A DNA stretch of 64,000 bases from Reichenbachiella sp. GTDB taxonomy: Bacteria > Bacteroidota > Bacteroidia > Cytophagales > Cyclobacteriaceae. Location: contig NZ_JAWPMM010000001.1 of NCBI RefSeq assembly GCF_033344935.1, positions 978,001 to 1,042,000 of the forward strand, read 5' to 3'. Numbering within the stretch: position 1 is the stretch's first letter; the number at the start of each line of letters is the position of its first letter. The position numbers and the translations under genes are program-made. This document shows positions 37,983-46,211 of this stretch, in pieces. The notes below the pieces were generated by a model that worked only from the letters and a program-made list of their open reading frames with translations, searched no databases and had not been told where the DNA came from.

Positions 37983-39356
37983 TTGAAAAAGACGCAGGCA
38001 CTAAGCAAACTGGTTAGAATATTTATGGCAGCTTCCTTTGGAGTTGCCTTTTTAGCCGTTATTGGCCAGTTTTTACTGCTGGAATATCTAGAAGTACAGC
38101 ATGTCAGTCAGCCACAGCTCATTTTCATCGCCTTAGTAGTTTTTTTGCTTTTGGTCGCCTTTGGTACCATCATGCGGCCGGCCTACTTAGATTTCAAATC
38201 GATTTATGCAGCGCTGATCGAATCGGAAGAATCGGCCAAGCGTATGACTGCCGAATTGAACAAGCTGTACAATGAGCTGGGTAAGTCTTATCAAGACCTG
38301 GAAGCAGTCAACCTGGTGCAGGAAGATCCAAGTACTCTTCTGAAACTAAAAGCAGACGGAGAAATCGAATACCTTTCGGATCGCTTCAAGCAAATCATGT
38401 CTGTGAATGGTGAAGGCTTTGCCAAAAATCTATTTGATTGGTTCAAAGAAGAAAATCTGAATGACGACTTTATCACCAGCTTAAGAAATATCCTATCTAG
38501 AGGAGAAGCCTGGAACGGAGAAATCAATGTGACCGACTTGGATGGTGATCTCATCTGGTTGGACATGTCTATGCAACCCGTGACAAATGGAGTGACTGGA
38601 GAAACGAAAATCTTAGCCATTGGGCGCGATGTCACGGAAGTAAAAGAAGCCAAGCAGCGCTCTCGAGAAATCAATCGCGAAGCGATAGAAAAGCGCGTGA
38701 AAGAACAGCAGTATCGTTCGGTTTTGATTCTGGAAGGACAAGAAGAAGAAAGAAAGCGGATTTCGCAAGAAATACACGATGGCATTGGCCAAATGCTTAC
38801 GGGATTGAAACTCAACTTAGAAGGAATTACACCTTCGGATTCTCCACATATGAAGAAAAGAATCCGAGATACAAAAGACTTGATGAAGAGCGTGATCAAG
38901 GAAGTGCGCCGCGTGTCATTCAACTTAACCCCGAGCAGTTTGGTGGATTTTGGTATCACGCCAGCCATGAAAAAAATCAGTCAAGAGGTGACGGCATTGT
39001 CCAACACTGTGGTTGAGTTCGACAACAAAACCAACTTCATCAATCGACTGGATAAAAATGTGGAAACTAACTTGTACCGAATCGTACAAGAAGCAGTAAA
39101 CAACGGCATTAAATATGCCCAAGCGGACAAAATTGTGATTAGCTTTGAACACAACCCATCGCATTTAATAGTTGTTGTAGAAGACAATGGAAAAGGCTTT
39201 GAGTTTGAGAAGCTAGAGAAAACCGGGCATTTCGGTGCGTCCGGACATGGTATATTCAATATGAAAGAAAGAGCGGCCTTTATTAATGGCTCTTTCGATA
39301 TTCAAACAAAACTCGGGGTAGGAACGAAAATTATTATCAAACTACCTTTAAGCTAG
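37983..39356 (+). CDS. PAS-domain sensor histidine kinase (NarX/HisKA_3 type)
   Basis: The 457-residue protein has two N-terminal membrane helices (about 14-34 and 45-66), a coiled coil, a PAS domain (about 110-220, ending in the PAC-like ILAIGRDVTEVKEA) and a HisKA_3 dimerisation domain. The latter has predicted phospho-acceptor H265 in RISQEIHDGIGQML. An ATPase domain ends the protein (VEDNGKGF, GHGIFNMKERA). There is almost no periplasmic loop, so sensing is likely through the PAS domain. The start is TTG at 37983, since the first helix follows closely. It sits between nirD and its response regulator, which begins five bases after it, so it likely senses nitrogen or redox state for this locus. 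Confidence 0.88.
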   Translation: MKKTQALSKLVRIFMAASFGVAFLAVIGQFLLLEYLEVQHVSQPQLIFIALVVFLLLVAFGTIMRPAYLDFKSIYAALIESEESAKRMTAELNKLYNELGKSYQDLEAVNLVQEDPSTLLKLKADGEIEYLSDRFKQIMSVNGEGFAKNLFDWFKEENLNDDFITSLRNILSRGEAWNGEINVTDLDGDLIWLDMSMQPVTNGVTGETKILAIGRDVTEVKEAKQRSREINREAIEKRVKEQQYRSVLILEGQEEERKRISQEIHDGIGQMLTGLKLNLEGITPSDSPHMKKRIRDTKDLMKSVIKEVRRVSFNLTPSSLVDFGITPAMKKISQEVTALSNTVVEFDNKTNFINRLDKNVETNLYRIVQEAVNNGIKYAQADKIVISFEHNPSHLIVVVEDNGKGFEFEKLEKTGHFGASGHGIFNMKERAAFINGSFDIQTKLGVGTKIIIKLPLS

Positions 39357-39360
39357 ACTT

Positions 39361-40038
39361 ATGGATACGATAAAAGTAATCTTAGCCGACGATCATGTCA
39401 TAGTAAGAAACGGAATCAAAATTTTGCTGGAAAGTGAAGGCGAAGTAGAAGTAATCGCCGAAGCTTCGAATGGTCAAGAGGCCATTGAAAAAGTGACGCA
39501 GCTGAAACCAGACATCCTCATCTCTGACATTCGTATGCCGGTGATGAACGGGCTAGAGGCTACGGCTGAGTTGAAAAAAGTGTCGCCAGATACTAAAACT
39601 TTGATTTTATCCATGCACGACGATGAAGAGTACATCATCAAAAGTGTAGAATGCGGAGCGTCAGGCTATTTGCTCAAAGACACCACAAAAGAAGAGTTTG
39701 TAAAGGCACTGAGAAGTATTCTAGATGGACATAAGTATTTCAGTGGGGATATTTCTGACGTTTTGGTCAATGGCTATTTGAATAAAAGCACGGGTGGCAG
39801 TGCACCATCCGGTGATGCTGGTACGATGGTGAAAGCCGACTATCACATTACCAAAAGAGAAAAGCAAATCCTGCAGTTGGTGTACGAAGGCCATAGCAAC
39901 AAAGAAATAGCCGACGAACTAGGCAAGAGCATTCGTACAGTCGAGACCCACCGTTTCAATATCATGAAGAAACTCGAAGTCAGCAACATCACCGAGCTCA
40001 TCCGAAAAATCGACAGCGAGCCTTATATTATTGGGTAA
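39361..40038 (+). CDS. NarL-type response regulator of the nitrate locus
   Basis: The 225-residue protein has a receiver domain with the acidic pair in LADDHVIVRNG, phospho-acceptor D56 in LISDIRMPVMNG and a late conserved K in LLKDTTKEEF. A linker of about 25 residues and a GerE HTH follow (about 160-220, with TKREKQILQLV, NKEIADELGK and RTVETHRFNIMKKL). Five bases separate it from the kinase gene. Two 7-2-7 inverted sites, one before nirB and one before the nitrate reductase gene, flank it, and it is the best candidate to bind them. Confidence 0.92.
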   Translation: MDTIKVILADDHVIVRNGIKILLESEGEVEVIAEASNGQEAIEKVTQLKPDILISDIRMPVMNGLEATAELKKVSPDTKTLILSMHDDEEYIIKSVECGASGYLLKDTTKEEFVKALRSILDGHKYFSGDISDVLVNGYLNKSTGGSAPSGDAGTMVKADYHITKREKQILQLVYEGHSNKEIADELGKSIRTVETHRFNIMKKLEVSNITELIRKIDSEPYIIG

Positions 40039-40228
40039 GCTTTTACCTAATTAGACGTCATTACCCGGTGTCAGTCTGGGTAATCTCATATTCTGACAGA
40101 TGCAGTATAATTATCTGAGAAATTTGGATGATTTTCTGACACGGACAGATAGCCCGAATTAACATCGGACTATGACGAGATACCTGAGTTGGTGCTGTCG
40201 TCAATGATTCTTTACAATTTTCTAATTG

Positions 40229-40296
40229 ATAAGCTTACCGCACTTAGGTGAGAAGATTTCTTCATTCCGCTTGGATTCCATTCTCGTCGTTCATTT
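40229..40296. repeat. Dispersed intergenic repeat, copy A
   Basis: From AAGCTTACCGCACTTAGGTG onward, about 68 bp align with copy B at 40509. They share the AAGCTTAC start, a GAGAAG...TTCTTC hairpin and the ATTCC..TT.GA.TTCATT segment. About two thirds of positions match by eye. Confidence 0.5.
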
Positions 40297-40358
40297 TTGA
40301 TTAATCTAACCAATCACATCGGTAGCTGTGTCTTTAGCTTGGCTGCAAAAACAACAGA

Positions 40359-40385
40359 CCCCAGAACAGGTCTGGGGATTTTTCT
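40359..40385 (+). terminator. Strong hairpin with T-run
   Basis: Stem CCCCAGA (40359-40365), loop ACAGG, stem TCTGGGG (40371-40377), then ATTTTTCTTT. It is a typical rho-independent terminator on the plus strand, but it lies 320 bp after the nearest stop codon. Confidence 0.7.
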
Positions 40386-40508
40386 TTCAAAATCATACCC
40401 ACTTTAGCCTTTTGTCGTGTCCTCACGACAATCGTACTTCTGTATAGATCTAGCACTCACAGAGTCACTCGTCAGAGGACTCTGAATGTTATCCGACAGA
40501 ATCCGGAT

Positions 40509-40576
40509 AGGTAAGCTTACTGTACTAAAGCGAGAAGAATTCTCGATTCCGTTTCGACTTCATTGCGAAATGACAA
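40509..40576. repeat. Dispersed intergenic repeat, copy B
   Basis: This copy begins GGTAAGCTTACTGTACTAAA, contains the hairpin CGAGAA-GAA-TTCTCG and ends with TTGCGAAATGACAAAAAA. It resembles copy A at 40229 and, in reverse complement, the short copy at 33559. Elements of this look are scattered through the genomes of many Bacteroidetes. Confidence 0.5.
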
Positions 40577-40640
40577 AAAAGACAGCAGACCTAGAGAAAT
40601 TATAGAGTGGTCATAATTGTGTATCATCAATTGAATTAAT

Positions 40641-40656
40641 TACGTATTTATACGTA
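40641..40656. promoter_or_regulatory. 7-2-7 operator before the nitrate reductase gene
   Basis: TACGTATTTATACGTA reads as TACGTAT, TT, ATACGTA, a perfect inverted 7-2-7 site. It differs in one base from the site before nirB, and the bases after it are also shared (ATTAAT here, ATAAAT there). A further TACGTA lies at 40673. The site ends 20 bp before the -7-like box, near the position expected for an activator. Confidence 0.65.
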
Positions 40657-40676
40657 ATTAATTCTTAAAAAATACG

Positions 40677-40684
40677 TACTTTTG
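40677..40684 (+). promoter_or_regulatory. Possible -7 promoter box (TAnnTTTG)
   Basis: TACTTTTG fits the Bacteroidetes -7 consensus TAnnTTTG and lies 40 bp before the ATG at 40725. No good -33 TTTG is seen at the usual distance, which fits a promoter that needs an activator bound at 40641-40656. Confidence 0.5.
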
Positions 40685-40724
40685 TTCATGACGTTGAAAA
40701 CAATCAGCGTTTGGTTCAAAACCT

Positions 40725-43700
40725 ATGGATATGAGTGCGTCACAAAAGAACCTTCCGGTAAAAGCTAAGACAACCTGCTCCTATTGTGGCGTAGGCTGTG
40801 GTATTGATGTAGGAATCAATAAAAAAGGAATCATTGAACTCGAAGGTACGCTTGATCATCCAGTGAATCGAGGGATGCTTTGTTCCAAAGGCCGCGCGCT
40901 AAACTACGTAGTTCAGGACCAGGGGGACCGCTTGCTGTATCCTAAGATGCGGGGATCAAAACATCATCCACTAGAAAGAGTGAGTTGGGATGCAGCCATA
41001 GACCGCGCCGCCGCTGTTTTCAAGACATTCATTGAGAAGCACGGGCCCAACTCTGTAGGATTTTACATCTCAGGTCAGTGTCTGACAGAAGAGTATTATT
41101 TGGTCAACAAATTGACCAAAGGCTATATCGGCACCAACAACATTGACACCAACTCCAGACTTTGCATGAGTTCGGCTGTGGTGGGATATACCAAGACTTT
41201 GGGTGAAGATGCTGTGCCGATTGCCTATGAAGATATTGAGTTGGCGGATACCTTTTTGATCGCTGGGGCTAACCCAGCCTGGTGTCATCCGATTCTTTTC
41301 AGACGAATAGAGCAACACAAGGAGCAAAATCCAGATACCAAGATAGTGGTTATTGACCCACGTGTGACGGATTCATGTGTACTGGCAGATTTGCATTTGC
41401 AATTGACGCCTGGTACTGACGAAACCTTGCTCCATGCGATAGGTCGGGTTTTGATTGAAAATGGCAATTTCGATTTGAAATTCATCCAGAGCTATACCGA
41501 TGGTTTCGAAGATTATAAAGAAAAAGTATTTAAGACCACATTGGAGGAAGCAGCTGTGATTTGTGATGTGCCCGTAGATCAAATCCAGCTGGCTGCTCAA
41601 TACATTGGGGATGCCAAAGGCTTTTTGTCGCTTTGGACGATGGGCTTGAACCAAAGTACGCAAGGGGTAAACAATAATTTGGCGCTGATCAATTTGAACC
41701 TGATCACAGGCCACATCGGCAAACCAGGCTCAGGACCTTTCTCATTGACAGGTCAGCCCAATGCCATGGGTGGAAGAGAAGTGGGGGGCATGGCTTCCTT
41801 ACTAGCCGCTCACCGCGTACAAGCCAACGCCGATCACAGAAAAGAAGTAGCAGATTTTTGGGGTGTAGAATCTATGCCGGATAAACCGGGGCTGACTGCT
41901 ACGCAAATGTTCGATGCCTTGGATTCTGGAGAAATGAAGGCCGTTTGGATTATCTGTACAAACCCATCTGTAAGTATGCCTAATGCCGATTTGGTAGATC
42001 GCGCATTGAAGAAAGCCAAGTTTGTAGTAGTGCAAGACATCTCTTCGAGATCTGATACGGCGAAGTATGCGGATTTGGTGCTGCCAGCTGCAGGGTGGCT
42101 GGAGAAAGAAGGCACGATGACCAATTCGGAGCGACGAATCAGCTATTTGCCTAAGGTCGTAGACGCGCCGGGTGAAGCTTTACCAGACAACGAAATCTTG
42201 ATCCGATTTGCCCGACGCATGGGGTACGAAGGATTCAACTTTCATTCCATAGAAGAAATATATGCTGAGCACTGTCGACTGACCAAAGGGACAAACATCG
42301 ATATCTCCGGATTGACTTATGAGAGGCTCAAAGCACAAGGTACGGTACAATGGCCAGTACCATCTGAGGATCACCCAGGTACACCTCGATTATTTGAGGA
42401 TAAGAAATTTTATACACCATCCGGCAAAGCACAGATTTTACCAGGCGGCGATCGCAACGAAGGCGATTTGCTGTCAGAAGAATATCCACTTATTCTTACG
42501 ACCGGACGTATCCGTGATCAGTGGCACACCATGACGCGTACGGGCAAAGTGAATAAACTGAACAAGCACATTCCAAAACCATTTTTGGAAATACACCCGG
42601 ACGATGCCAAAGCCAAGGGCATAGAAGAGGGTATGCCTGTGGTAGTGAAAAACGACAGGGGCGAAGTGCGAGTGAATGCACAGATCACAGAAAAAATTAA
42701 AAAAGGAGTGGTATTCCTTCCTATGCATTGGGGAAAGATACTTCAAAACACCTTCGGCAGAGCTAATAATATGACCAGTAAGGTTTTTGATCCTACATCG
42801 AAGCAGCCGGGGTTTAAATACTCGGCTGTGAGTGTAGAAAAATACAGCAAGCCTAAGGAGAAAATTGTGATTGTGGGGGCTGGAGCTGCCGCTTATCGCT
42901 TTATCAATTCTTACCGAACGTTGAATACGGCTGATGAAATTCATGTTTTCTCGAAAGAGGAATTTCCATTCTATAATCGTGTGCTCTTACCAGAATATGT
43001 GAATGAGCACAAAGAATGGGAAGACCTGCTCAAGTTCAAATATGGAGAATTCGAAGAGCTCAACGTGGTGTTGCACAATGCCACGAGCATCGACGATGTA
43101 GACAAGCTGAGACAAACGGTAACCGATTCTAATGGTAAAGTACATAGCTACGACAAACTGATTTTGGCTACGGGATCACGCGCCTTCGTGCCCAATAATA
43201 TTCCGATGGAATTGCCAGGCTTATTCACGATGCGTGATAGGTACAGCGCAGATGGACTGAAAAAATATATTGACAACAAAGGCCACGTGTTGATAGTGGG
43301 GGGTGGCCTACTGGGACTGGAACTGGCTTCTGCACTGAGAGAGATAGGCGTGGAAGTGTCTATTGTGCAGTTGTCCACCCGTCTGATGGAGCGCCAGCTC
43401 GATACGATGGCCAGCACTTTGCTTCGCCAAATGATTGAAGAAATGGGTGTGCATGTGTACACCAACGACGAGGTGCACAACATCAACGTACGTGGAGAAA
43501 AAGACATTAAGATCGATCTGAAAAGTGGTAAAAAAATCGATTGTCAGGCCGCGGTATTTGCGATAGGCACCAGACCCAATGATCAGCTGGCACGAATAGC
43601 CAGTTTGAAATGTGGGCGCGGCATCATTGTCAACGACTACATGCAGACTAGTGACAAAACGATCTATGCCATTGGGGAAATAGCCGAGCACAATCAAAAA

Positions 43701-44264
43701 CTGAATGGTACCACTGCGGCAGCAGAAGATCAGGCAGATATAGCTGCCAGACATATTGCGGGCGATCTCAGTGCCTTATACACCGGCACTGTGCCGATGA
43801 ACATCTTGAAGTTTCCAGAATTGGACCTTTGCTCTATCGGCATGCCAGATGCGCCACTTAATATGAAGGACTATGACGAAATCATCTTTATCGATAAGTC
43901 GATGAAGTATTATAAAAAATGCATCATTCATCAGGATCGATTGATTGGGGCAGTGCTCATGGGCGACAAAGCAGAGTTTGCCGAATTCAAAGAACTGATC
44001 GAGAATGAAGTGGAGCTGTCTGAAAAAAGAAAAGAGTTGCTTCGCTCAGGTCAAGCAGCCGAGCCTATGCTAGGCAATTTGGTTTGCTCGTGTAGCAATG
44101 TAGGTACTGGCAATTTGGAAAAAGCCTTTGAAGGCGGTTGTACTACACTCGCAGATGCATGTCAAACCACAGGCGCTGGTTTGGGTTGTGGCAGTTGCAA
44201 AGGAGAGGTACAGCAGATGCTAAAGAAACATTTGGAGCAAAAAGAAGTTGAGCTCGTTTCCTGA
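40725..44264 (+). CDS. nasA: Assimilatory nitrate reductase fused to an NADH/FAD electron-input module
   Basis: The 1179-residue protein has a molybdopterin nitrate reductase part (about 1-705) with the 4Fe-4S ligands C18, C21, C25 and C53 (CSYCGVGC, then LCSKG), NSRLCMSSAVVGY and the late TGRIRDQWHTMTRTGK. It continues into a second enzyme: an FAD domain starting IVIVGAGAAAYRF (about 714), an NADH domain with HVLIVGGGLLGLELA (about 853), and a BFD [2Fe-2S] domain (about 1118-1170, CSCSNVG to GCGSCKG). The added part resembles the N-terminal half of NirB and the separate reductase subunits NasB/NasC. One chain could thus take electrons from NADH and reduce nitrate. It is followed 30 bp later by the rubredoxin-tailed protein. 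Confidence 0.92.
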   Translation: MDMSASQKNLPVKAKTTCSYCGVGCGIDVGINKKGIIELEGTLDHPVNRGMLCSKGRALNYVVQDQGDRLLYPKMRGSKHHPLERVSWDAAIDRAAAVFKTFIEKHGPNSVGFYISGQCLTEEYYLVNKLTKGYIGTNNIDTNSRLCMSSAVVGYTKTLGEDAVPIAYEDIELADTFLIAGANPAWCHPILFRRIEQHKEQNPDTKIVVIDPRVTDSCVLADLHLQLTPGTDETLLHAIGRVLIENGNFDLKFIQSYTDGFEDYKEKVFKTTLEEAAVICDVPVDQIQLAAQYIGDAKGFLSLWTMGLNQSTQGVNNNLALINLNLITGHIGKPGSGPFSLTGQPNAMGGREVGGMASLLAAHRVQANADHRKEVADFWGVESMPDKPGLTATQMFDALDSGEMKAVWIICTNPSVSMPNADLVDRALKKAKFVVVQDISSRSDTAKYADLVLPAAGWLEKEGTMTNSERRISYLPKVVDAPGEALPDNEILIRFARRMGYEGFNFHSIEEIYAEHCRLTKGTNIDISGLTYERLKAQGTVQWPVPSEDHPGTPRLFEDKKFYTPSGKAQILPGGDRNEGDLLSEEYPLILTTGRIRDQWHTMTRTGKVNKLNKHIPKPFLEIHPDDAKAKGIEEGMPVVVKNDRGEVRVNAQITEKIKKGVVFLPMHWGKILQNTFGRANNMTSKVFDPTSKQPGFKYSAVSVEKYSKPKEKIVIVGAGAAAYRFINSYRTLNTADEIHVFSKEEFPFYNRVLLPEYVNEHKEWEDLLKFKYGEFEELNVVLHNATSIDDVDKLRQTVTDSNGKVHSYDKLILATGSRAFVPNNIPMELPGLFTMRDRYSADGLKKYIDNKGHVLIVGGGLLGLELASALREIGVEVSIVQLSTRLMERQLDTMASTLLRQMIEEMGVHVYTNDEVHNINVRGEKDIKIDLKSGKKIDCQAAVFAIGTRPNDQLARIASLKCGRGIIVNDYMQTSDKTIYAIGEIAEHNQKLNGTTAAAEDQADIAARHIAGDLSALYTGTVPMNILKFPELDLCSIGMPDAPLNMKDYDEIIFIDKSMKYYKKCIIHQDRLIGAVLMGDKAEFAEFKELIENEVELSEKRKELLRSGQAAEPMLGNLVCSCSNVGTGNLEKAFEGGCTTLADACQTTGAGLGCGSCKGEVQQMLKKHLEQKEVELVS

Positions 44265-44294
44265 TTCATTTATATTTGACACAAAGTATTAGTA

Positions 44295-45716
44295 ATGGAG
44301 AAAAAGAATTTGGTCAGGGTATTTGTGAAGGGTGGTATACTTTCTCCCGGAGACTTCTTACGAATTTTGACAACCGCCAAGGAGTTGGGCACAGAGTTCA
44401 TTCACTTGGGTTCTCGTCAGGACATCCTTTTTCCGGCCAAAGACCGGAGCCAATCGTTACTCGAAAACATATTCAAATCGATCAATACGGAATATGAGGT
44501 AAACGAATTCTCGCATCAAAACATCGTGAGTTCTTATGTGGCACTGGACGTGATGCCCAACAAAAAATGGTTGGTGCCGCATGTCTATCATTACATCTTG
44601 GATAGCTTCGACTTCAGAGCGAAATATCGGATCAATCTGGTCGACCCTTCGCAGAGTATGGTGCCGTTGTTTACTGGCAATATCAATTTTATCGCTTCTA
44701 CTACCGACAATTATTGGTACATGTATTTGCGCTTGAAGCAATTCGATAATTTGCCCATTCCTTACGGGAAAATCATTCATGGTTATGATTTGGCGAAAGC
44801 TGCCAAAGCTTTAAATGAATTGGATTTGGCTGATGAATCACTATCTGCAGACGATATATTTTCTACGGTAGATGCCTTGGAAATCAATACCCTGAATCCA
44901 GTGGAGGAACTAAAATATCCGGAGCCGGCCTTCCCCTATTACGAAGGGCTGAATCGTGAACCGGGAGGCAATTATTGGTTGGGTCTCTATTGGCGAAACA
45001 ACAAATTCACAATCAATTTCCTCATAGCATTGTGCAAAAGATGCATGGAGACCAACGTAGGTAAGATCAGTTTGACTCCTTGGAAATCTTTAATTATCAA
45101 AGGAATAGAAGAGAGTTATCTCTTGGGTTGGGAAAAGCTGATGGGCCGGTTTGGTATCAACCTACGTCACTCCTCTTTGGAGCTCAACTGGCACTTACCG
45201 GTGCTGAGCGAAGAAGCGCTTGAGCTTAAAAACTATTTGGTTCGCGCACTCGATCAGCAAGACATTAGTACTTCGGGGTTGACGTTTACGATCAAACCTA
45301 ATGACGACATATATCTATTCACCTCTGTGGCGATAGAGATCAACGCGGCTGAAGGCGATGGAAGCAATACGTACAATATTTTGTATGCCAAGAGCTTCAA
45401 TCCCAATTCCGCCGAATACATCACTTACGTGAAAAACGTGACTAAAAATGTACTACCGGCTTTGCTGATGGAGCTCAGTGTGATGTACTTCGATCAGATC
45501 GATGATCAGCCAAAGGCTACCCCAAAGAAGGAAGTGGCTCCGAAAACAATCACCGCTTCAGAGCGCTATCAGTGCAAACATTGCCTGACGGTCTACGATG
45601 CGCAATATGGTGACGAATCCTCCGACATCGCTCCAGGCACCTCATTCGACAGCTTACCGGACAGCTACCTATGCCCGACCTGTGAGGCACAAAAGGCCGA
45701 GTTTGTGGTAGTATGA
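44295..45716 (+). CDS. Nitrate-locus protein with C-terminal rubredoxin domain
   Basis: The 473-residue protein ends in a rubredoxin (about 420-470) with both CxxC pairs (YQCKHC and LCPTC), the one-iron electron carrier. The long N-terminal part looks like a sulfite/nitrite-reductase-type ferredoxin-like domain (FVKGGILSPGDFLRIL near 7-22) but has no C-x5-C/C-x3-C siroheme ligands, so it is probably not catalytic. It may guide electrons between the nitrate reductase before it and nitrite reductase. That role is inferred from position and the rubredoxin. The ATG at 44295 is 30 bp after the reductase stop. I know this type only as a companion of nitrate genes in this phylum. Confidence 0.75.
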   Translation: MEKKNLVRVFVKGGILSPGDFLRILTTAKELGTEFIHLGSRQDILFPAKDRSQSLLENIFKSINTEYEVNEFSHQNIVSSYVALDVMPNKKWLVPHVYHYILDSFDFRAKYRINLVDPSQSMVPLFTGNINFIASTTDNYWYMYLRLKQFDNLPIPYGKIIHGYDLAKAAKALNELDLADESLSADDIFSTVDALEINTLNPVEELKYPEPAFPYYEGLNREPGGNYWLGLYWRNNKFTINFLIALCKRCMETNVGKISLTPWKSLIIKGIEESYLLGWEKLMGRFGINLRHSSLELNWHLPVLSEEALELKNYLVRALDQQDISTSGLTFTIKPNDDIYLFTSVAIEINAAEGDGSNTYNILYAKSFNPNSAEYITYVKNVTKNVLPALLMELSVMYFDQIDDQPKATPKKEVAPKTITASERYQCKHCLTVYDAQYGDESSDIAPGTSFDSLPDSYLCPTCEAQKAEFVVV

Positions 45717-45728
45717 ATTAGTGAGTCT

Positions 45729-46136
45729 CTACTTTTTGATATGTTGCCAGGGATCAAATGATCCCATATAATTCTGAATTTGAATAATTTGAATTTTTTG
45801 TTTGCCGTTGTCTATCAATGCCCTGAAACCGTAGTCGTAGGACATATAATAGTATGACGACTGAGAACGGTAGAGGCTGGAAAAGTGGTTGAAGTTGAAT
45901 CCCATGGACTCCACCACATCACGTCGAACCAGTGTTTTTCCCTGTGGGGAAAGCTCTTTTAGGATTCTTCTGTTTCTTCGAATACTTTGATTGACACCGA
46001 TGATGAGCCGCTCGTTTTCGCGTTTACTTTTGTTATTGTAGCTGTTTCGGCAATAGGCATCACAAAACTTTTTATCTACTCGACCATTAAGTGGTTTATT
46101 GCATTCTTGGCAGGTATTAGGTTGTAAATTATCCAT
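45729..46136 (-). CDS. Small zinc-ribbon protein
   Basis: The 135-residue protein begins with a four-Cys zinc-ribbon-like motif (CQECNKPL at about 9 and FCDAYCRN at about 29), followed by a basic region (about 38-60, NKSKRENERL, RRNRRILKEL). The rest is rich in Tyr, Ser and Gln. It may bind nucleic acid. I do not recognise a characterised family. It is transcribed away from the recombinase gene. A 38-bp perfect palindrome lies two bases from its ATG, so it and the recombinase may share control, and it could itself be the regulator. Confidence 0.6.
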   Translation of the reverse strand: MDNLQPNTCQECNKPLNGRVDKKFCDAYCRNSYNNKSKRENERLIIGVNQSIRRNRRILKELSPQGKTLVRRDVVESMGFNFNHFSSLYRSQSSYYYMSYDYGFRALIDNGKQKIQIIQIQNYMGSFDPWQHIKK

Positions 46137-46137
46137 T

Positions 46138-46175
46138 TTTATAAGTGCTTATATTCGAATATAAGCACTTATAAA
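46138..46175. promoter_or_regulatory. 38-bp perfect palindrome between the zinc-ribbon and recombinase genes
   Basis: From TTTATAAGTGCTTATATTCG the sequence reads the same on both strands for 38 bases, with TTCGAA in the centre. It lies between two divergent start codons, 1 bp from the zinc-ribbon gene's start codon and 36 bp before the recombinase ATG. Each arm also holds a shorter repeat of AAGTGCTTAT. This suits a shared operator. It could also form a cruciform. There is no T-run, so it is not a simple terminator. Confidence 0.6.
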
Positions 46176-46211
46176 TTCACTTATGCTTGTAATAAGCCTT
46201 TCCTTTGAATT

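Larger units (their letters stand above)
40039..40640. other. Gene-free region between the response regulator and nitrate reductase genes
   Basis: No convincing ORF is present in this 600-bp stretch. It holds a TTACCC/GGGTAA inverted repeat at 40071-40093, two copies of a dispersed repeat (40229 and 40509), a strong terminator-like hairpin (40359-40385) and a GTCGTG/CACGAC hairpin (40414-40429). The strong hairpin with T-run has no gene directly before it, so a small RNA transcribed from about 40250-40380 is possible. I could not identify one. Confidence 0.5.

Noticed and set aside
38291-38968. 225-codon ORF on the minus strand within the PAS kinase gene
   Set aside because: It is antisense to well-supported kinase domains, with Ser/Arg-rich text typical of a shadow frame.
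42474-42944. 156-codon ORF on the minus strand within the nitrate reductase gene
   Set aside because: It is antisense to conserved molybdopterin and FAD domains. Other minus-strand frames there were left out for the same reason.
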